DNA of 52,662 nucleotides, taken from assembly GCA_021772095.1 (NCBI GenBank), contig JADYXR010000088.1, positions 1 through 52,662 of the forward strand, in the 5' to 3' direction. The notes under the pieces were generated by a model. That model had not been told where the DNA came from, searched no databases, and worked only from the letters and a program-made list of their open reading frames with translations. The first letter of the stretch is position 1, and the number at the start of each line of letters is the position of its first letter. The stretch is from Candidatus Obscuribacter sp. (GTDB taxonomy: Bacteria > Cyanobacteriota > Vampirovibrionia > Obscuribacterales > Obscuribacteraceae). The position numbers and the translations under genes are program-made. This document shows, in pieces, positions 7,797 through 16,132 of this stretch.

Positions 7797-9524
7797 TTAT
7801 TTGCTCGGCAATTCCCAGGACGTTAATAGAAGTCCGTGTGACATCTTGATGGTTTCTGTTTGTTTGTATTCCGGTGGAATGAAAACTGTGACGGAGCCGC
7901 CGTCTTGGGCAGTGAGTAACCAGAATTTATTGCGTCCTTCGACCAAGGCGTAGACTTGTTGGTTGCCCAGAAGTGGACCCGTGCCGACTTGCATTCTTGG
8001 CTTAGTTAGATAGCGATTTAGACAAATCAAATCGTAATGAGGACTGATCAAAAGTAATTCAGTCGTGGGAATTTTTTCTTCGATCAATCCCGCCATTTGC
8101 CGCCAGGGCTCTCGCTGTTCGATGATGTGTGCGTACGTGTAATTCCCCAGTGCAAATAGAACATGTGCGACAACAATCCAGCGAAAGCGACCGCCTTTTT
8201 CCATCAAATATTTTGCGCCGAAACCGGCAAGAATGAAAACTGCCGGAGCGGTGCCCATCAAATATCTTGTCACTTCAATTGTTTTTCTGGATTCGGCGAT
8301 GTCGCTGGTTAGGGCGATTAGCGCTGGTGCCAGTGCCCAGCACCAGATGTAGATCATCGTGCTTTTTGTGCTCGCGGTTGTCGCTATCGATTGCATTGAA
8401 TTTTTTGATTGCGTTTCGTTCGACTCGGTCAATTGCGTTTCGTCTGGCTTAGTCGAAAGTTCTGAGTTTTGCTTTTTAGAACCAAACGATAATGCTTTTT
8501 CGATTCTGTTGCGAACGCGAGACGACGCTAGTGAAACTCCGCAAGCGACCAGAAGACCTACGCTCGTCGCATAGATCGGAGCGACGTAGGCAACGATTCT
8601 TCCGCCCGCCATGAAGCTGATCCAGTTGAGGACAATTTTGAGAAATCCTTTGAATGCCCAGAACACATTCGCATCGCGCGTGACATAGAAGTTGCCGCGC
8701 TTTGATGCCGAATGGCTGAATAGTTGAAACCACGGCAACCAGAAAAGGCACACCAGTGCCCAGCCTACGGACAGGTGTAAGAACAGTTTGAAGTCTTTGT
8801 GCTTGATACTGTATGCGGTGCCGAACAAACCCTGGAAGGCGACGACGTAGAGACCCGTATAATGTGTATTGATTAACGCCCATGTCGAAACACTGTACAA
8901 CAACATGTATCCAATCTTGGTTGTCCAGGACTGGGATTTTTGAGCGGCATTGATGAATTGAAAATATGACAGCCCGGACAGAGACGAGGTCAGCATGACG
9001 AGCGCGTACATCCGCGCTTCCTGGGCATAAGTGATATCGAACGGTGAAACCGCTTGCATCAACAGCGCGAAAAACGCGACCTTGGGTCCGAGTAATTTTC
9101 GAGTTCCGAAATACAAAATCGCCAGTGATGCGATTGATGTGAGGGCTGACAGCGCGCGAATCGGCAGGTCGGTTGTTCCAAACACTGTCATCCATCGATT
9201 AAGCATCAGGAAGTATAACGGTGGACAGAGCGGATCGACTTGTCTGAAATTGGCAAGCACGGTCTCGACGCTGCGCGGCTCTCCGAGTGAGTAGATGAAC
9301 GGTTCGGGGCGAAGTTGTTCAAGCGCCTCGGGCTTTACACCGATGGCGTCGACCATTGTTTGATAGCCCTCGTCGAGCCACATGCTATCGAATGTGATAC
9401 CAGTGAATCTGAGACCGATGGCTACAATGAAGATCAAAATTACAGCATTAAGCCCGTGATAACCACCGCGATTCAACTCGCGTGATGGCGCGCTGTTGGG
9501 GCTGCTTGTCTGGGTTTCGGACAT
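7797..9524 (-). CDS. GT39-type polytopic membrane glycosyltransferase
   Basis: The 575-aa product has many hydrophobic segments and the GT-C hallmark acidic pair in its first periplasmic loop (SMWLDEGYQT, about residues 47-56). AQEARMYAL, a motif common in ArnT/PMT-like and dolichyl-phosphate-sugar-using enzymes, follows. Such enzymes move a sugar from a polyprenyl-phosphate carrier onto lipid, glycan or protein on the outer face of the membrane. A hydrophilic Ser/Thr/Gln-rich cytoplasmic insert sits near 340-385. The ATG at 9524 has no strong Shine-Dalgarno. It lies downstream of, and codirectional with, a second GT39-type gene. Confidence 0.82.
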   Translation of the reverse strand: MSETQTSSPNSAPSRELNRGGYHGLNAVILIFIVAIGLRFTGITFDSMWLDEGYQTMVDAIGVKPEALEQLRPEPFIYSLGEPRSVETVLANFRQVDPLCPPLYFLMLNRWMTVFGTTDLPIRALSALTSIASLAILYFGTRKLLGPKVAFFALLMQAVSPFDITYAQEARMYALVMLTSSLSGLSYFQFINAAQKSQSWTTKIGYMLLYSVSTWALINTHYTGLYVVAFQGLFGTAYSIKHKDFKLFLHLSVGWALVCLFWLPWFQLFSHSASKRGNFYVTRDANVFWAFKGFLKIVLNWISFMAGGRIVAYVAPIYATSVGLLVACGVSLASSRVRNRIEKALSFGSKKQNSELSTKPDETQLTESNETQSKNSMQSIATTASTKSTMIYIWCWALAPALIALTSDIAESRKTIEVTRYLMGTAPAVFILAGFGAKYLMEKGGRFRWIVVAHVLFALGNYTYAHIIEQREPWRQMAGLIEEKIPTTELLLISPHYDLICLNRYLTKPRMQVGTGPLLGNQQVYALVEGRNKFWLLTAQDGGSVTVFIPPEYKQTETIKMSHGLLLTSWELPSK

Positions 9525-9618
9525 TTTAAATTGGCGTTCCGGGTTTCGGTTCTTTGTGTTAATTAGCTGAGCTGATTATGTTTGGTCAGTCTTGCGTTGG
9601 GCGGGGTTAATTTGCATG

Positions 9619-9731
9619 GCGAGTTGGAATGCCACCATTGCGCGAGTTGGAATGCCAGCATTGTCCGAGTTTGAATGCACCATTGGGCGAGTTGAATGTC
9701 ACTATTGCTCGAGTTCAACAGCACTATTGCT
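9619..9731. repeat. About 22-bp tandem repeat, 5 copies, running into a stop codon
   Basis: Five degenerate units that start CGAGTT and contain ATTG near the end, beginning near 9619, 9642, 9666, 9688 and 9710. The last unit covers the stop codon (9724-9726) of the downstream-oriented GT39 gene, so the array supplies its final codons. Confidence 0.8.
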
Positions 9732-11700
9732 CGACGTCCTTGCTGAACTGTTCATATAATTTCCCTGCTGCATAAGGCACGGTGAGAGGTCCGGTCGGAG
9801 ACTGTCCGTTGACGATGATGTTGAATGCGACTGGGTCTCTGAATGTATCTTCGAGAGTTTTCACTGACTCCAGTTCGTAACCTGGCGTTCTGTACCAGCC
9901 CCAGTTGCCTTTCTTCTCGACCAATTCAATATTGCACGGCGCCGAATTCTTCAGTGCTTCGAATTCAGAATCGCGAACGATAATCGCTTGAGGTACGTTT
10001 GGATAAACACCCTCCTGCCCTTCGACTGGCGATTTAACAGGGAGCAATTGGTGACCGTGGAAGAAAGTGTCGACAGGCTTCTTCGCGTAGAACATTGCCG
10101 AAGGCATAAAGTTGCCATACATCGCAATTTTGTCGTTGCTCTCTCCGACAGCAAGTGAAATCGCTTTGACGTTGCCTTGCATTGTGTTGACGGCGAATTC
10201 AAAACAAATTGGTGTTCCAATTGCCATCGTCAGTGCGATTGTTGCAGCGAGCCACTTCGATGAAAGAATTAGTCTTCTGGAGCGCAGTGCTTCGAGTTGA
10301 GCCAAACCGCCGATGGCAAAAACCAGCGTAGCTGTGATTGCAAGACCCAACACCGCAGGTGGTGCTTCAGGGAAGTTGATGGCAAACACAATGGCTGCAG
10401 GAACGGAGGCTACTCCGGCGATTGCGAACACCCAGCTAAAAAGGTTGGACCAGACAATTTCGCTCCGCGACAGACGTTCGTAGCCGACCGTTAACCAGCG
10501 ATTGGCAACGACGCCGATTAAGATCGAAACGGGTGCGAGGATTGGCAATATATAGGTAGCTAACTGTGTTTTGGAAACGCTGAAGAACGCGAACGTTGTG
10601 ACGCTCCAGGTCGTGAGCAAGATCAGGGCGCGGGCGTTGCCGTCGTTGGCTGCCCGCGAACGAACGCGTTGCATCAAGTCCCAAATACCACGAAAGAATT
10701 TGCTGACAGGGTTGGAACTGATTGCACTCGATTCTGTATTCGCAGATGAAAGGGTTTCGTTTTTATCACCAAACAATGCATACATTAACGCTGGTGCCAC
10801 AAGCACTATCCATGGGAATAGTCCATAACTGAGCACGCTGAGGTAGAACCAGTATCGGACGGTTCCGAAGTTCGTGTGACCCTGGAAGCGCGCGAGGTTT
10901 TCGTACCAGAAAAATACTTTTAGGAATAAGCCGTCAGTCGCAGATGATACGGCGAGGTGCCAGGGCAGCACGACAGCCAGGAAGATTAGCGCTCCAAGCG
11001 GCATCTTCAAACGCGCAAACCAATCTTTGATATTTGCAAACGATGGTCGAGCGACAACGAGGAACGCGCCCATGCCTGCGCAAAACAATATCAACGTTGC
11101 CGGTCCTTTCGTCAAAACGCCCAGCCCGAGCGCGATGTAGATAAGCGACCATGACCATTTGTTTCGTTTTGCCAGAGTATAAGCAGTTGCTAAAACTGCG
11201 AGGTTTAAGAAAAACGTGAAGGCTATATCGATAGATGACTTGCGCGAAACGAGTAGCAGAAGCGGCGATGTGGCGAGGCAGAAGCCGGCGATGAAACCGG
11301 CGCGTTGATTGAACAAACCACGAGTGAAGGCGTACACAGCCAGTACCAGCCCGGAAGACAACAATGCAAAAGGCAGGCGTGCCGAGAATTCCGATAATCC
11401 GAACATCTTATATGAGGCCGCAATCAGCCAAAAATTGATAATTGGTTTTGAAAAATAAATCTGATAGTTGAGGTGCGGAGTAATGTAGTCGCCGAGCTGA
11501 AGCATCTCGCGGCAAGCTTCTACGTAATACGCTTCGGATGGATCGATAAACGGGAAATTACCGAGACCGACGAAGTAGAGGAAGTAACACACGACCAGCA
11601 GAGCCGCACACGCGAGCAAGTCCTTTCCAGGCTTCGCTGTTGGTGCGGGTTGGCGCGGTGTGACGATTGTTTCTGGTTTGGTCTCAACGCTTGAAGTCAA
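9724..11700 (-). CDS. ArnT/PMT-like (GT39-type) membrane glycosyltransferase
   Basis: The 658-residue product has about a dozen hydrophobic helices. The N-terminal loop FPFIDPSEAYYVEACREML carries the conserved acidic residue followed by YFSKPI, very close in layout to ArnT/PMT family enzymes that use a polyprenyl-phosphate sugar donor. The likely start is TTG at 11700, because GAGGA lies 8 nt upstream in the right orientation and no nearby ATG competes. It is divergent from the GT2 gene at 11893, which could make the lipid-linked donor. A tandem repeat overlaps its 3' end. Acceptor and sugar are unknown. Confidence 0.85.
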   Translation of the reverse strand: MTSSVETKPETIVTPRQPAPTAKPGKDLLACAALLVVCYFLYFVGLGNFPFIDPSEAYYVEACREMLQLGDYITPHLNYQIYFSKPIINFWLIAASYKMFGLSEFSARLPFALLSSGLVLAVYAFTRGLFNQRAGFIAGFCLATSPLLLLVSRKSSIDIAFTFFLNLAVLATAYTLAKRNKWSWSLIYIALGLGVLTKGPATLILFCAGMGAFLVVARPSFANIKDWFARLKMPLGALIFLAVVLPWHLAVSSATDGLFLKVFFWYENLARFQGHTNFGTVRYWFYLSVLSYGLFPWIVLVAPALMYALFGDKNETLSSANTESSAISSNPVSKFFRGIWDLMQRVRSRAANDGNARALILLTTWSVTTFAFFSVSKTQLATYILPILAPVSILIGVVANRWLTVGYERLSRSEIVWSNLFSWVFAIAGVASVPAAIVFAINFPEAPPAVLGLAITATLVFAIGGLAQLEALRSRRLILSSKWLAATIALTMAIGTPICFEFAVNTMQGNVKAISLAVGESNDKIAMYGNFMPSAMFYAKKPVDTFFHGHQLLPVKSPVEGQEGVYPNVPQAIIVRDSEFEALKNSAPCNIELVEKKGNWGWYRTPGYELESVKTLEDTFRDPVAFNIIVNGQSPTGPLTVPYAAGKLYEQFSKDVEQ

Positions 11701-11740
11701 AATTTCGTTCCTCTAGTTCTCGATTTGTTTGTCGCGCTTA

Positions 11741-11770
11741 AGATTAGGTCTGTTTCAGATTCGCGCTCAA
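11741..11770 (-). promoter_or_regulatory. Candidate sigma70-type promoter for the GT39 gene
   Basis: On the minus strand, TTGAGC (11765-11770) and TAATCT (11741-11746) are 18 bp apart and lie 41 bp before the TTG start. The match is moderate. Confidence 0.3.
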
Positions 11771-11892
11771 ATCAAGCCATCCAACCTATTATCAGGCATC
11801 ACTTGTCAGGCACACATGAACAAATCTCAAGAGCAGGATGAAAAGATCCCAAGGTGTAAGTTTTTGGCGGCGACAAAAGCAATAATGGGCAG

Positions 11893-12981
11893 ATGACAAA
11901 AAGCATTCCACTAGTTGCTCCTGTTTCGGCTAACTCCGACCCCGTCGGCGCTCGCAGCGTCAGCAGTGCAACGGATAAGACCTTAACCTTTGAGCCCACG
12001 ATAGGCGAAAGCATGCAGCCGGAACTATCCGTGGTGATTCCAGTACTTAATGAAGAGGACAATATCCGTCCGCTATACGACAAGCTGCTTACTGCTATGG
12101 CACGTGTAGGCCGAACGTTTGAAGTTATTTTTATCGACGATGGTTCGCGCGATTCGTCATTTGAACAACTTACTCGCTTGGCAGAAATTGATTCTCGAGT
12201 AAAAGTTGTTAAGTTTGTTCGTAACTTTGGACAGACCGCGGCGCTTTCCGCAGGCATCGATCATTCCACCGGCAAAATTATTATCCCGATGGATGCCGAC
12301 CTGCAGAACGATCCCGAAGACATTACGCGTCTTCTCGACAAAATGGATGAAGGTTTTGATGTTGTGAGCGGATGGCGTAAAGATCGTCAGGACGAGCTTT
12401 ATACGCGTCTGATCCCGTCATGGATTGCTAACAAAGTTATTTCCGTAATTAGTGCCGTGCCGTTGCACGATTATGGTTGTTCACTCAAAGCTTATAGACG
12501 CGAAGTGATCAAAGACGTGCGTTTGTATGGTGAGATGCATAGATTCGTTCCTATATATGCAACATGGCATGGCGCTCGTGTCGCGGAAATTCCTGTGACG
12601 CATTACGCCAGACAATTTGGTCAATCGAAATACGGCTTGTCGAGAACGTTTAAAGTCGTGCTCGATTTGATTACCGTGAAATTCATGTCGACGTATTTCA
12701 CAAAACCAATTTATGTTTTTGGTACTGCTGGATTTGTCGCTCTAGGACTGTCTTTCGGCGCATTCGTCTGGATGCTTGTTCTTAAGTATGGTTACGGAAC
12801 GACATTCATCGAGACACCACTGCCGGTGCTCACCGCGATGTTCTTAATCGTCGGTATCCAGTTTATTTTGATGGGATTGCTCGCTGAAATTCTTATGCGA
12901 ACTTATCACGAGTCGCAGGACAAGCGTATCTACGCGGTACGCGAGAAATTGAATTTACCTGCAGGAGATACTCCAAGGTAA
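11893..12981 (+). CDS. Family 2 glycosyltransferase, polyprenyl-phosphate sugar synthase type (GtrB/ArnC/DPM1-like)
   Basis: This enzyme is expected to transfer a sugar from a nucleotide donor to undecaprenyl phosphate at the inner face of the membrane. The GT-A domain begins at LSVVIPVLNEEDNI, with IDDGSRDSS and the metal-binding DADLQNDPE. C-terminal to it are two hydrophobic helices (about 275-300 and 310-335), as in GtrB/ArnC. The first 40 residues are unlike the family, so ATG 12012 (just before QPELSVV) is an alternative start; neither has a strong ribosome binding site. It is divergent from a GT39 gene and followed by an epimerase gene 89 bp on, so it is probably part of one glycan-transfer pathway. 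Confidence 0.9.
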   Translation: MTKSIPLVAPVSANSDPVGARSVSSATDKTLTFEPTIGESMQPELSVVIPVLNEEDNIRPLYDKLLTAMARVGRTFEVIFIDDGSRDSSFEQLTRLAEIDSRVKVVKFVRNFGQTAALSAGIDHSTGKIIIPMDADLQNDPEDITRLLDKMDEGFDVVSGWRKDRQDELYTRLIPSWIANKVISVISAVPLHDYGCSLKAYRREVIKDVRLYGEMHRFVPIYATWHGARVAEIPVTHYARQFGQSKYGLSRTFKVVLDLITVKFMSTYFTKPIYVFGTAGFVALGLSFGAFVWMLVLKYGYGTTFIETPLPVLTAMFLIVGIQFILMGLLAEILMRTYHESQDKRIYAVREKLNLPAGDTPR

Positions 12982-13070
12982 TGATGGTCGATCGATTGGT
13001 TCGCATTCGGCGCAAGAACAAATCCGAAAGTGAACAGACCATAGAAACCGTTTAGAGGCAACCATTTTAG

Positions 13071-14132
13071 ATGACAGTCAAGGGAAAACGAGTTCTGGTT
13101 ACCGGGGGCGCCGGCTTTATTGGCAGCCACCTGGTGGAACGACTTTTGGCCAATGGCAATCATGTCACCGTCATTGATAACTTCAATGAGTTCTACGACG
13201 TTGGAATTAAACGCGAGAACGTTGCTCCATTTCTTGTTTATCCGAATTTCAAATTAATCGAAGGCGACATACGTAGTCCCGTCGACTTGGAAAGAACGTT
13301 CGAAGGCTCGCCTTTCGACATCGTTGTTCACCTTGCCGCCATGGCTGGTGTCAGACCTTCAATCCAAGAACCGGCGACTTACATGGACGTCAATGTTCTT
13401 GGCACGCAGCGTTTGCTAGACAAGATTTTGCCGTCGGCAAAACATACGCTTCTAGTGTTTGGTTCGTCCAGTTCAGTCTACGGCGAACGTGAGGTAGAGC
13501 GGTTCTCAGAAGATGATTCGACCGGTCGACCACTTTCTCCGTACGCCGCGTCGAAGATGGCGGGCGAAATGATCTGCCACTCCTTCCGTGTGGCTACTGG
13601 TTTAAACGTAGTCTGCCTGCGCTTCTTCACAGTGTATGGTCCGAGACAACGTCCCGATCTCGCCATTCACAAATTCTGCAAATTGATCGACGATGGACGT
13701 CCGATTGATGTTTATGGCGATGGAAACACCCTGAGAGATTACACTTACGTTCTCGATATCGTCACCGGAATCGAGCGCGCCATGCAGCTTTCGCAGCCTG
13801 GTTTCGAAGTGATTAATCTAGGTAGAAGCGAACCTGTTCGGCTGCTCGACATGATTGCTGAACTGGAAAAACATCTCGGCAAAAAAGCGAGATTGGTTTA
13901 CAAACCAATGCAAACTGGTGATGTCACCAACACATTTGCAGCAGTCGATAAGGCAAAACAGATTCTCGATTTTGAACCGAATACTTCATTCGAAGACGGT
14001 ATCCGTGAATTCGTGAAGTGGTATCGCTCGCGCGGTACCTTTGCGCCGATGCAAGTTCTCGATTCGAACCTGCAAGGGCTCGATTCAAATCGATATCCTA
14101 ATCTTTATTTGATTGCTGATCGTTTGGCTTAA
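13071..14132 (+). CDS. NAD-dependent sugar-nucleotide epimerase (UDP-glucuronate/UDP-glucose 4-epimerase-like SDR)
   Basis: An extended short-chain dehydrogenase of 353 aa. The Rossmann motif GGAGFIGSHL is at residues 12-21. The active site has SSSVYGE and YAASKMAGE, the YxxxK pair being catalytic. The GPRQRPDLA and GDGNTLRDYTYV segments are typical of UDP-hexuronate 4-epimerases. It probably supplies the activated sugar used by the upstream GT2 enzyme. The stretch RPDLAIHKF and overall length favour the glucuronate-epimerase branch over GalE, but substrate remains uncertain. The ATG is preceded by AGAGG. Confidence 0.88.
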   Translation: MTVKGKRVLVTGGAGFIGSHLVERLLANGNHVTVIDNFNEFYDVGIKRENVAPFLVYPNFKLIEGDIRSPVDLERTFEGSPFDIVVHLAAMAGVRPSIQEPATYMDVNVLGTQRLLDKILPSAKHTLLVFGSSSSVYGEREVERFSEDDSTGRPLSPYAASKMAGEMICHSFRVATGLNVVCLRFFTVYGPRQRPDLAIHKFCKLIDDGRPIDVYGDGNTLRDYTYVLDIVTGIERAMQLSQPGFEVINLGRSEPVRLLDMIAELEKHLGKKARLVYKPMQTGDVTNTFAAVDKAKQILDFEPNTSFEDGIREFVKWYRSRGTFAPMQVLDSNLQGLDSNRYPNLYLIADRLA

Positions 14133-14376
14133 ACGAAATTCAATGCACGTACTGTGCGAACAGGCGCTGTCGTTCTACTATCGCGTGAGAACGAGCATCG
14201 GGGCGAAACTCGCGTACGGTTCGAAACGCACGTGAACTGGGCTCTGCTTTTTGGCAGCTCGGAAATCGCTTCGCAGCTCGGTAACTAATTTCGTGCCAAT
14301 TTAGGTACAAAAAGTTCACGCACTCTCCGCATAATATCAAAACGAACCGCCCCTTTACTATTTGGTCAATCAAGCG

Positions 14377-14964
14377 ATGTCGAGTTCACAGAACCAAAAC
14401 TTTGCGCCCGCACAGACGTCGGACAATACGTCTGCACCAAGCAGTCGTGATGTAGCGCCGATCACGGACACCGTAATGAACGACGTTGGTCCGAATTATT
14501 TGCGCGATGCAAAAGACCTCACATCGAACCCCGGTTCTGGAAATGGCGATACAGGTACTGATGCGCAGAACAGTTTGAATAACGGACTGCAATCTACCGA
14601 TCAATTATATGGTTCTGTGTTCTCAGAAAATGCTCCTGATACAGCAGCTGATGGACCTGCCAGATTTCGTGATGGGGGCGCTGGCGGTGACAACAACCCG
14701 TGCGGCGACAAACCAGGTCCGGAGTCCGGCGATAATCCAGCTTCAACGACTGGCGACAATCCAGCTTCAGAGTCCGGCGATAATCCAGCTCCAACGACTG
14801 GCGATAATCCAGCTTCAGCGTCCGGCGATAATCCGACTGCGCCGTCTGCAGACCGCGCGCCAGAAGTTGAGTCGCGACAAGCGCCGGAGTCAACGCGACA
14901 TGAACGACCCGCACCGTCCTCTCGACCGGAAATGCAGCTGGCGCGTAGCGCCGGCGGTGGCTGA
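14377..14964 (+). CDS. Low-complexity repeat protein ending at an in-frame TGA
   Basis: Family not recognised. From the ATG at 14377 the frame encodes 195 residues, Asp/Asn/Ser/Pro/Gly-rich and without membrane helices. A TTG 15 bases upstream is also possible. Residues about 110-157 are six 8-residue units of the type GDNPASTT or GDNPASES. The frame then reaches a glycine run and stops at TGA 14962-14964. Remarkably, the same frame continues open for 58 more codons to a TAG, with coding-like sequence. So the true product may be about 254 codons, if the TGA is a recent nonsense mutation of a Gly codon, a sequence error, or a recoded (selenocysteine) codon. Confidence 0.6.
   Translation: MSSSQNQNFAPAQTSDNTSAPSSRDVAPITDTVMNDVGPNYLRDAKDLTSNPGSGNGDTGTDAQNSLNNGLQSTDQLYGSVFSENAPDTAADGPARFRDGGAGGDNNPCGDKPGPESGDNPASTTGDNPASESGDNPAPTTGDNPASASGDNPTAPSADRAPEVESRQAPESTRHERPAPSSRPEMQLARSAGGG
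14704..14847 (+). repeat. 24-bp in-frame tandem repeat, 6 copies
   Basis: Units start at 14704, 14728, 14752, 14776, 14800 and 14824, each beginning GGCGA and encoding GD(N/K)P plus four residues. Endings alternate between ACT and (G)TCC, giving a 48-bp higher-order pattern. This suggests growth by unequal exchange or slippage in whole codons. Confidence 0.9.
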
Positions 14965-15141
14965 GGACCTGGTGGTTGCGGTGGCGACCGAGACTCCTCC
15001 GGTGGTGGAGACAAGGCAAAAAACAGTGAGAACAAAGACGATTTCACTCAGTGGCAGAAGAAACGCGCGGCAGAAGACGAAGCTGTAGCCCAGCGTCTGC
15101 GCAGCCGCCGTGATCCGTTTCAAAATAGAAGTCACACTTAG
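14965..15141 (+). other. In-frame 58-codon continuation after the TGA
   Basis: Immediately after TGA 14962-14964 the same frame reads GPGGCGGDRDSSGGGDKAKN and then a charged, helix-like tail (QWQKKRAAEDEAVAQRLRSR) to TAG at 15139-15141. Glycine codons lie directly on both sides of the TGA, so the natural ancestral codon would be GGA, one base away. A 6-bp stem (14974-14979 with 14984-14989, one G-U pair) with loop GGTG lies 9 nt after the TGA, roughly where a bacterial SECIS stem would sit. Gly-rich DNA folds easily, so this is weak support. Confidence 0.55.
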
Positions 15142-15231
15142 AACTTAAGTCGCCCGATACTTGTAGCAAGGTTTCGATCCAAAGTAGTATCAAGCTGGTT
15201 GTTCACTGGTGGCTGACGACGACCATGATGG

Positions 15232-15792
15232 TTAGCCGTTCGCGATCTGATCTTCGAGATTTATTTTCACTTCGTACATAGTGAAATCTTTCAACTCTTT
15301 GCTTACCGGCATTCCGCAGTTTTCGAAAACCTCAACCATTTTTCGATTTTCCGCGAGAACAAATGCTTTGAAGACTTTGATGTCTGCTTGCTTTGCGATG
15401 ACTGACAGGTGCTTCAATAAAAGAGTGCCGATGCCGAGTCCGTGATATGCGTCCTCGACGGCGAATGCGATCTCGGCGGAATTTTCGTCTGTTAGTGAAA
15501 GGAGATATCGGCCGACTGCAGCAGGTTCGTCACCGACAGTCGGATCGTGAACGATCGCGAGGAGTCCGACATGCGTAATGAAATCTAATTGCGTGAAATA
15601 TGCGACCTCTTGATCGGACATATTTTTTTTCGGTGAGAAAAATCGATAGTAAACCGACGTCGGACTCAAGTGCTCCCAAACGTCCTGCCAGAGCGCTTTG
15701 TCTTCACTATGCAAAGCGCGAATCGTAACCGCACGACCATCACGTAGAAATTCTTCCGCGCGATAATTGTTTGGTTCTGTCTCAACGATCAC
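15232..15792 (-). CDS. GNAT-family N-acetyltransferase
   Basis: The 186-aa product has the GNAT acetyl-CoA loop GLGIGTLLLKHL (about 127-138), followed by a segment like that of acetyl-CoA-dependent protein or small-molecule acetylases. It resembles the GNAT domain found in bacterial lysine acetyltransferases of the Pat type (YRFFSPKKNMS, VAYFTQLDF), but has no cyclic-nucleotide or NDP-forming domain attached. The start is GTG at 15792, sharing one base with the TAG stop of the upstream gene, so translation is probably coupled. It is last in a six-gene minus-strand run. Substrate unknown. Confidence 0.85.
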   Translation of the reverse strand: MIVETEPNNYRAEEFLRDGRAVTIRALHSEDKALWQDVWEHLSPTSVYYRFFSPKKNMSDQEVAYFTQLDFITHVGLLAIVHDPTVGDEPAAVGRYLLSLTDENSAEIAFAVEDAYHGLGIGTLLLKHLSVIAKQADIKVFKAFVLAENRKMVEVFENCGMPVSKELKDFTMYEVKINLEDQIANG

Positions 15793-16103
15793 TATGGGTT
15801 CCTAGTTTTTACGGATTTTTTTTCCTGATCGTTTGGTGCTGCGGTATCTTTGCTATCCTTCGCGCCTGGTGTGTTCGTCGCAGCTGCCGGACCGGTTTGA
15901 TCTGCTGGTGCTGGAGGTGGGGTAGTTTGGTCTGCTGGTGTTGGAGCGGGTTTTGCTTCGACAGGTTTTACCACTGCTTGGACAGGCAACGTCGGATCGA
16001 TGATGTTAGTTTTTCGCACGTTGATGCCGATGGCATACGCGATGAAGAAGGCGTCGATTAGAACCAACACACCGATGAATAGGCTAGCGAATTTTTGCAT
16101 CAT
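15792..16103 (-). CDS. Small single-pass membrane protein with Pro/Ala-rich tail
   Basis: Family not recognised. The product is 103 aa. One hydrophobic helix occupies about residues 6-28 (FASLFIGVLVLIDAFFIAYAI), then a short polar stretch and a Pro/Ala/Lys-rich tail with repeated PADQT units. The tail resembles the linkers of the two membrane-anchored proteins encoded just upstream, which hints at a shared surface location. Its TAG stop overlaps the GTG start of the acetyltransferase gene by one base, and 29 bp separate it from the upstream gene. Confidence 0.7.
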   Translation of the reverse strand: MMQKFASLFIGVLVLIDAFFIAYAIGINVRKTNIIDPTLPVQAVVKPVEAKPAPTPADQTTPPPAPADQTGPAAATNTPGAKDSKDTAAPNDQEKKSVKTRNP

Positions 16104-16132
16104 GTTGAAATCGTCCGTTCCAATTGGGCTAA

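Noticed and set aside
14609..15088. 159-codon Gln/Arg-rich frame overlapping the repeat protein
   Set aside because: It is an out-of-frame reading of the 24-bp repeats; the GDNPAS frame has the better composition and start.
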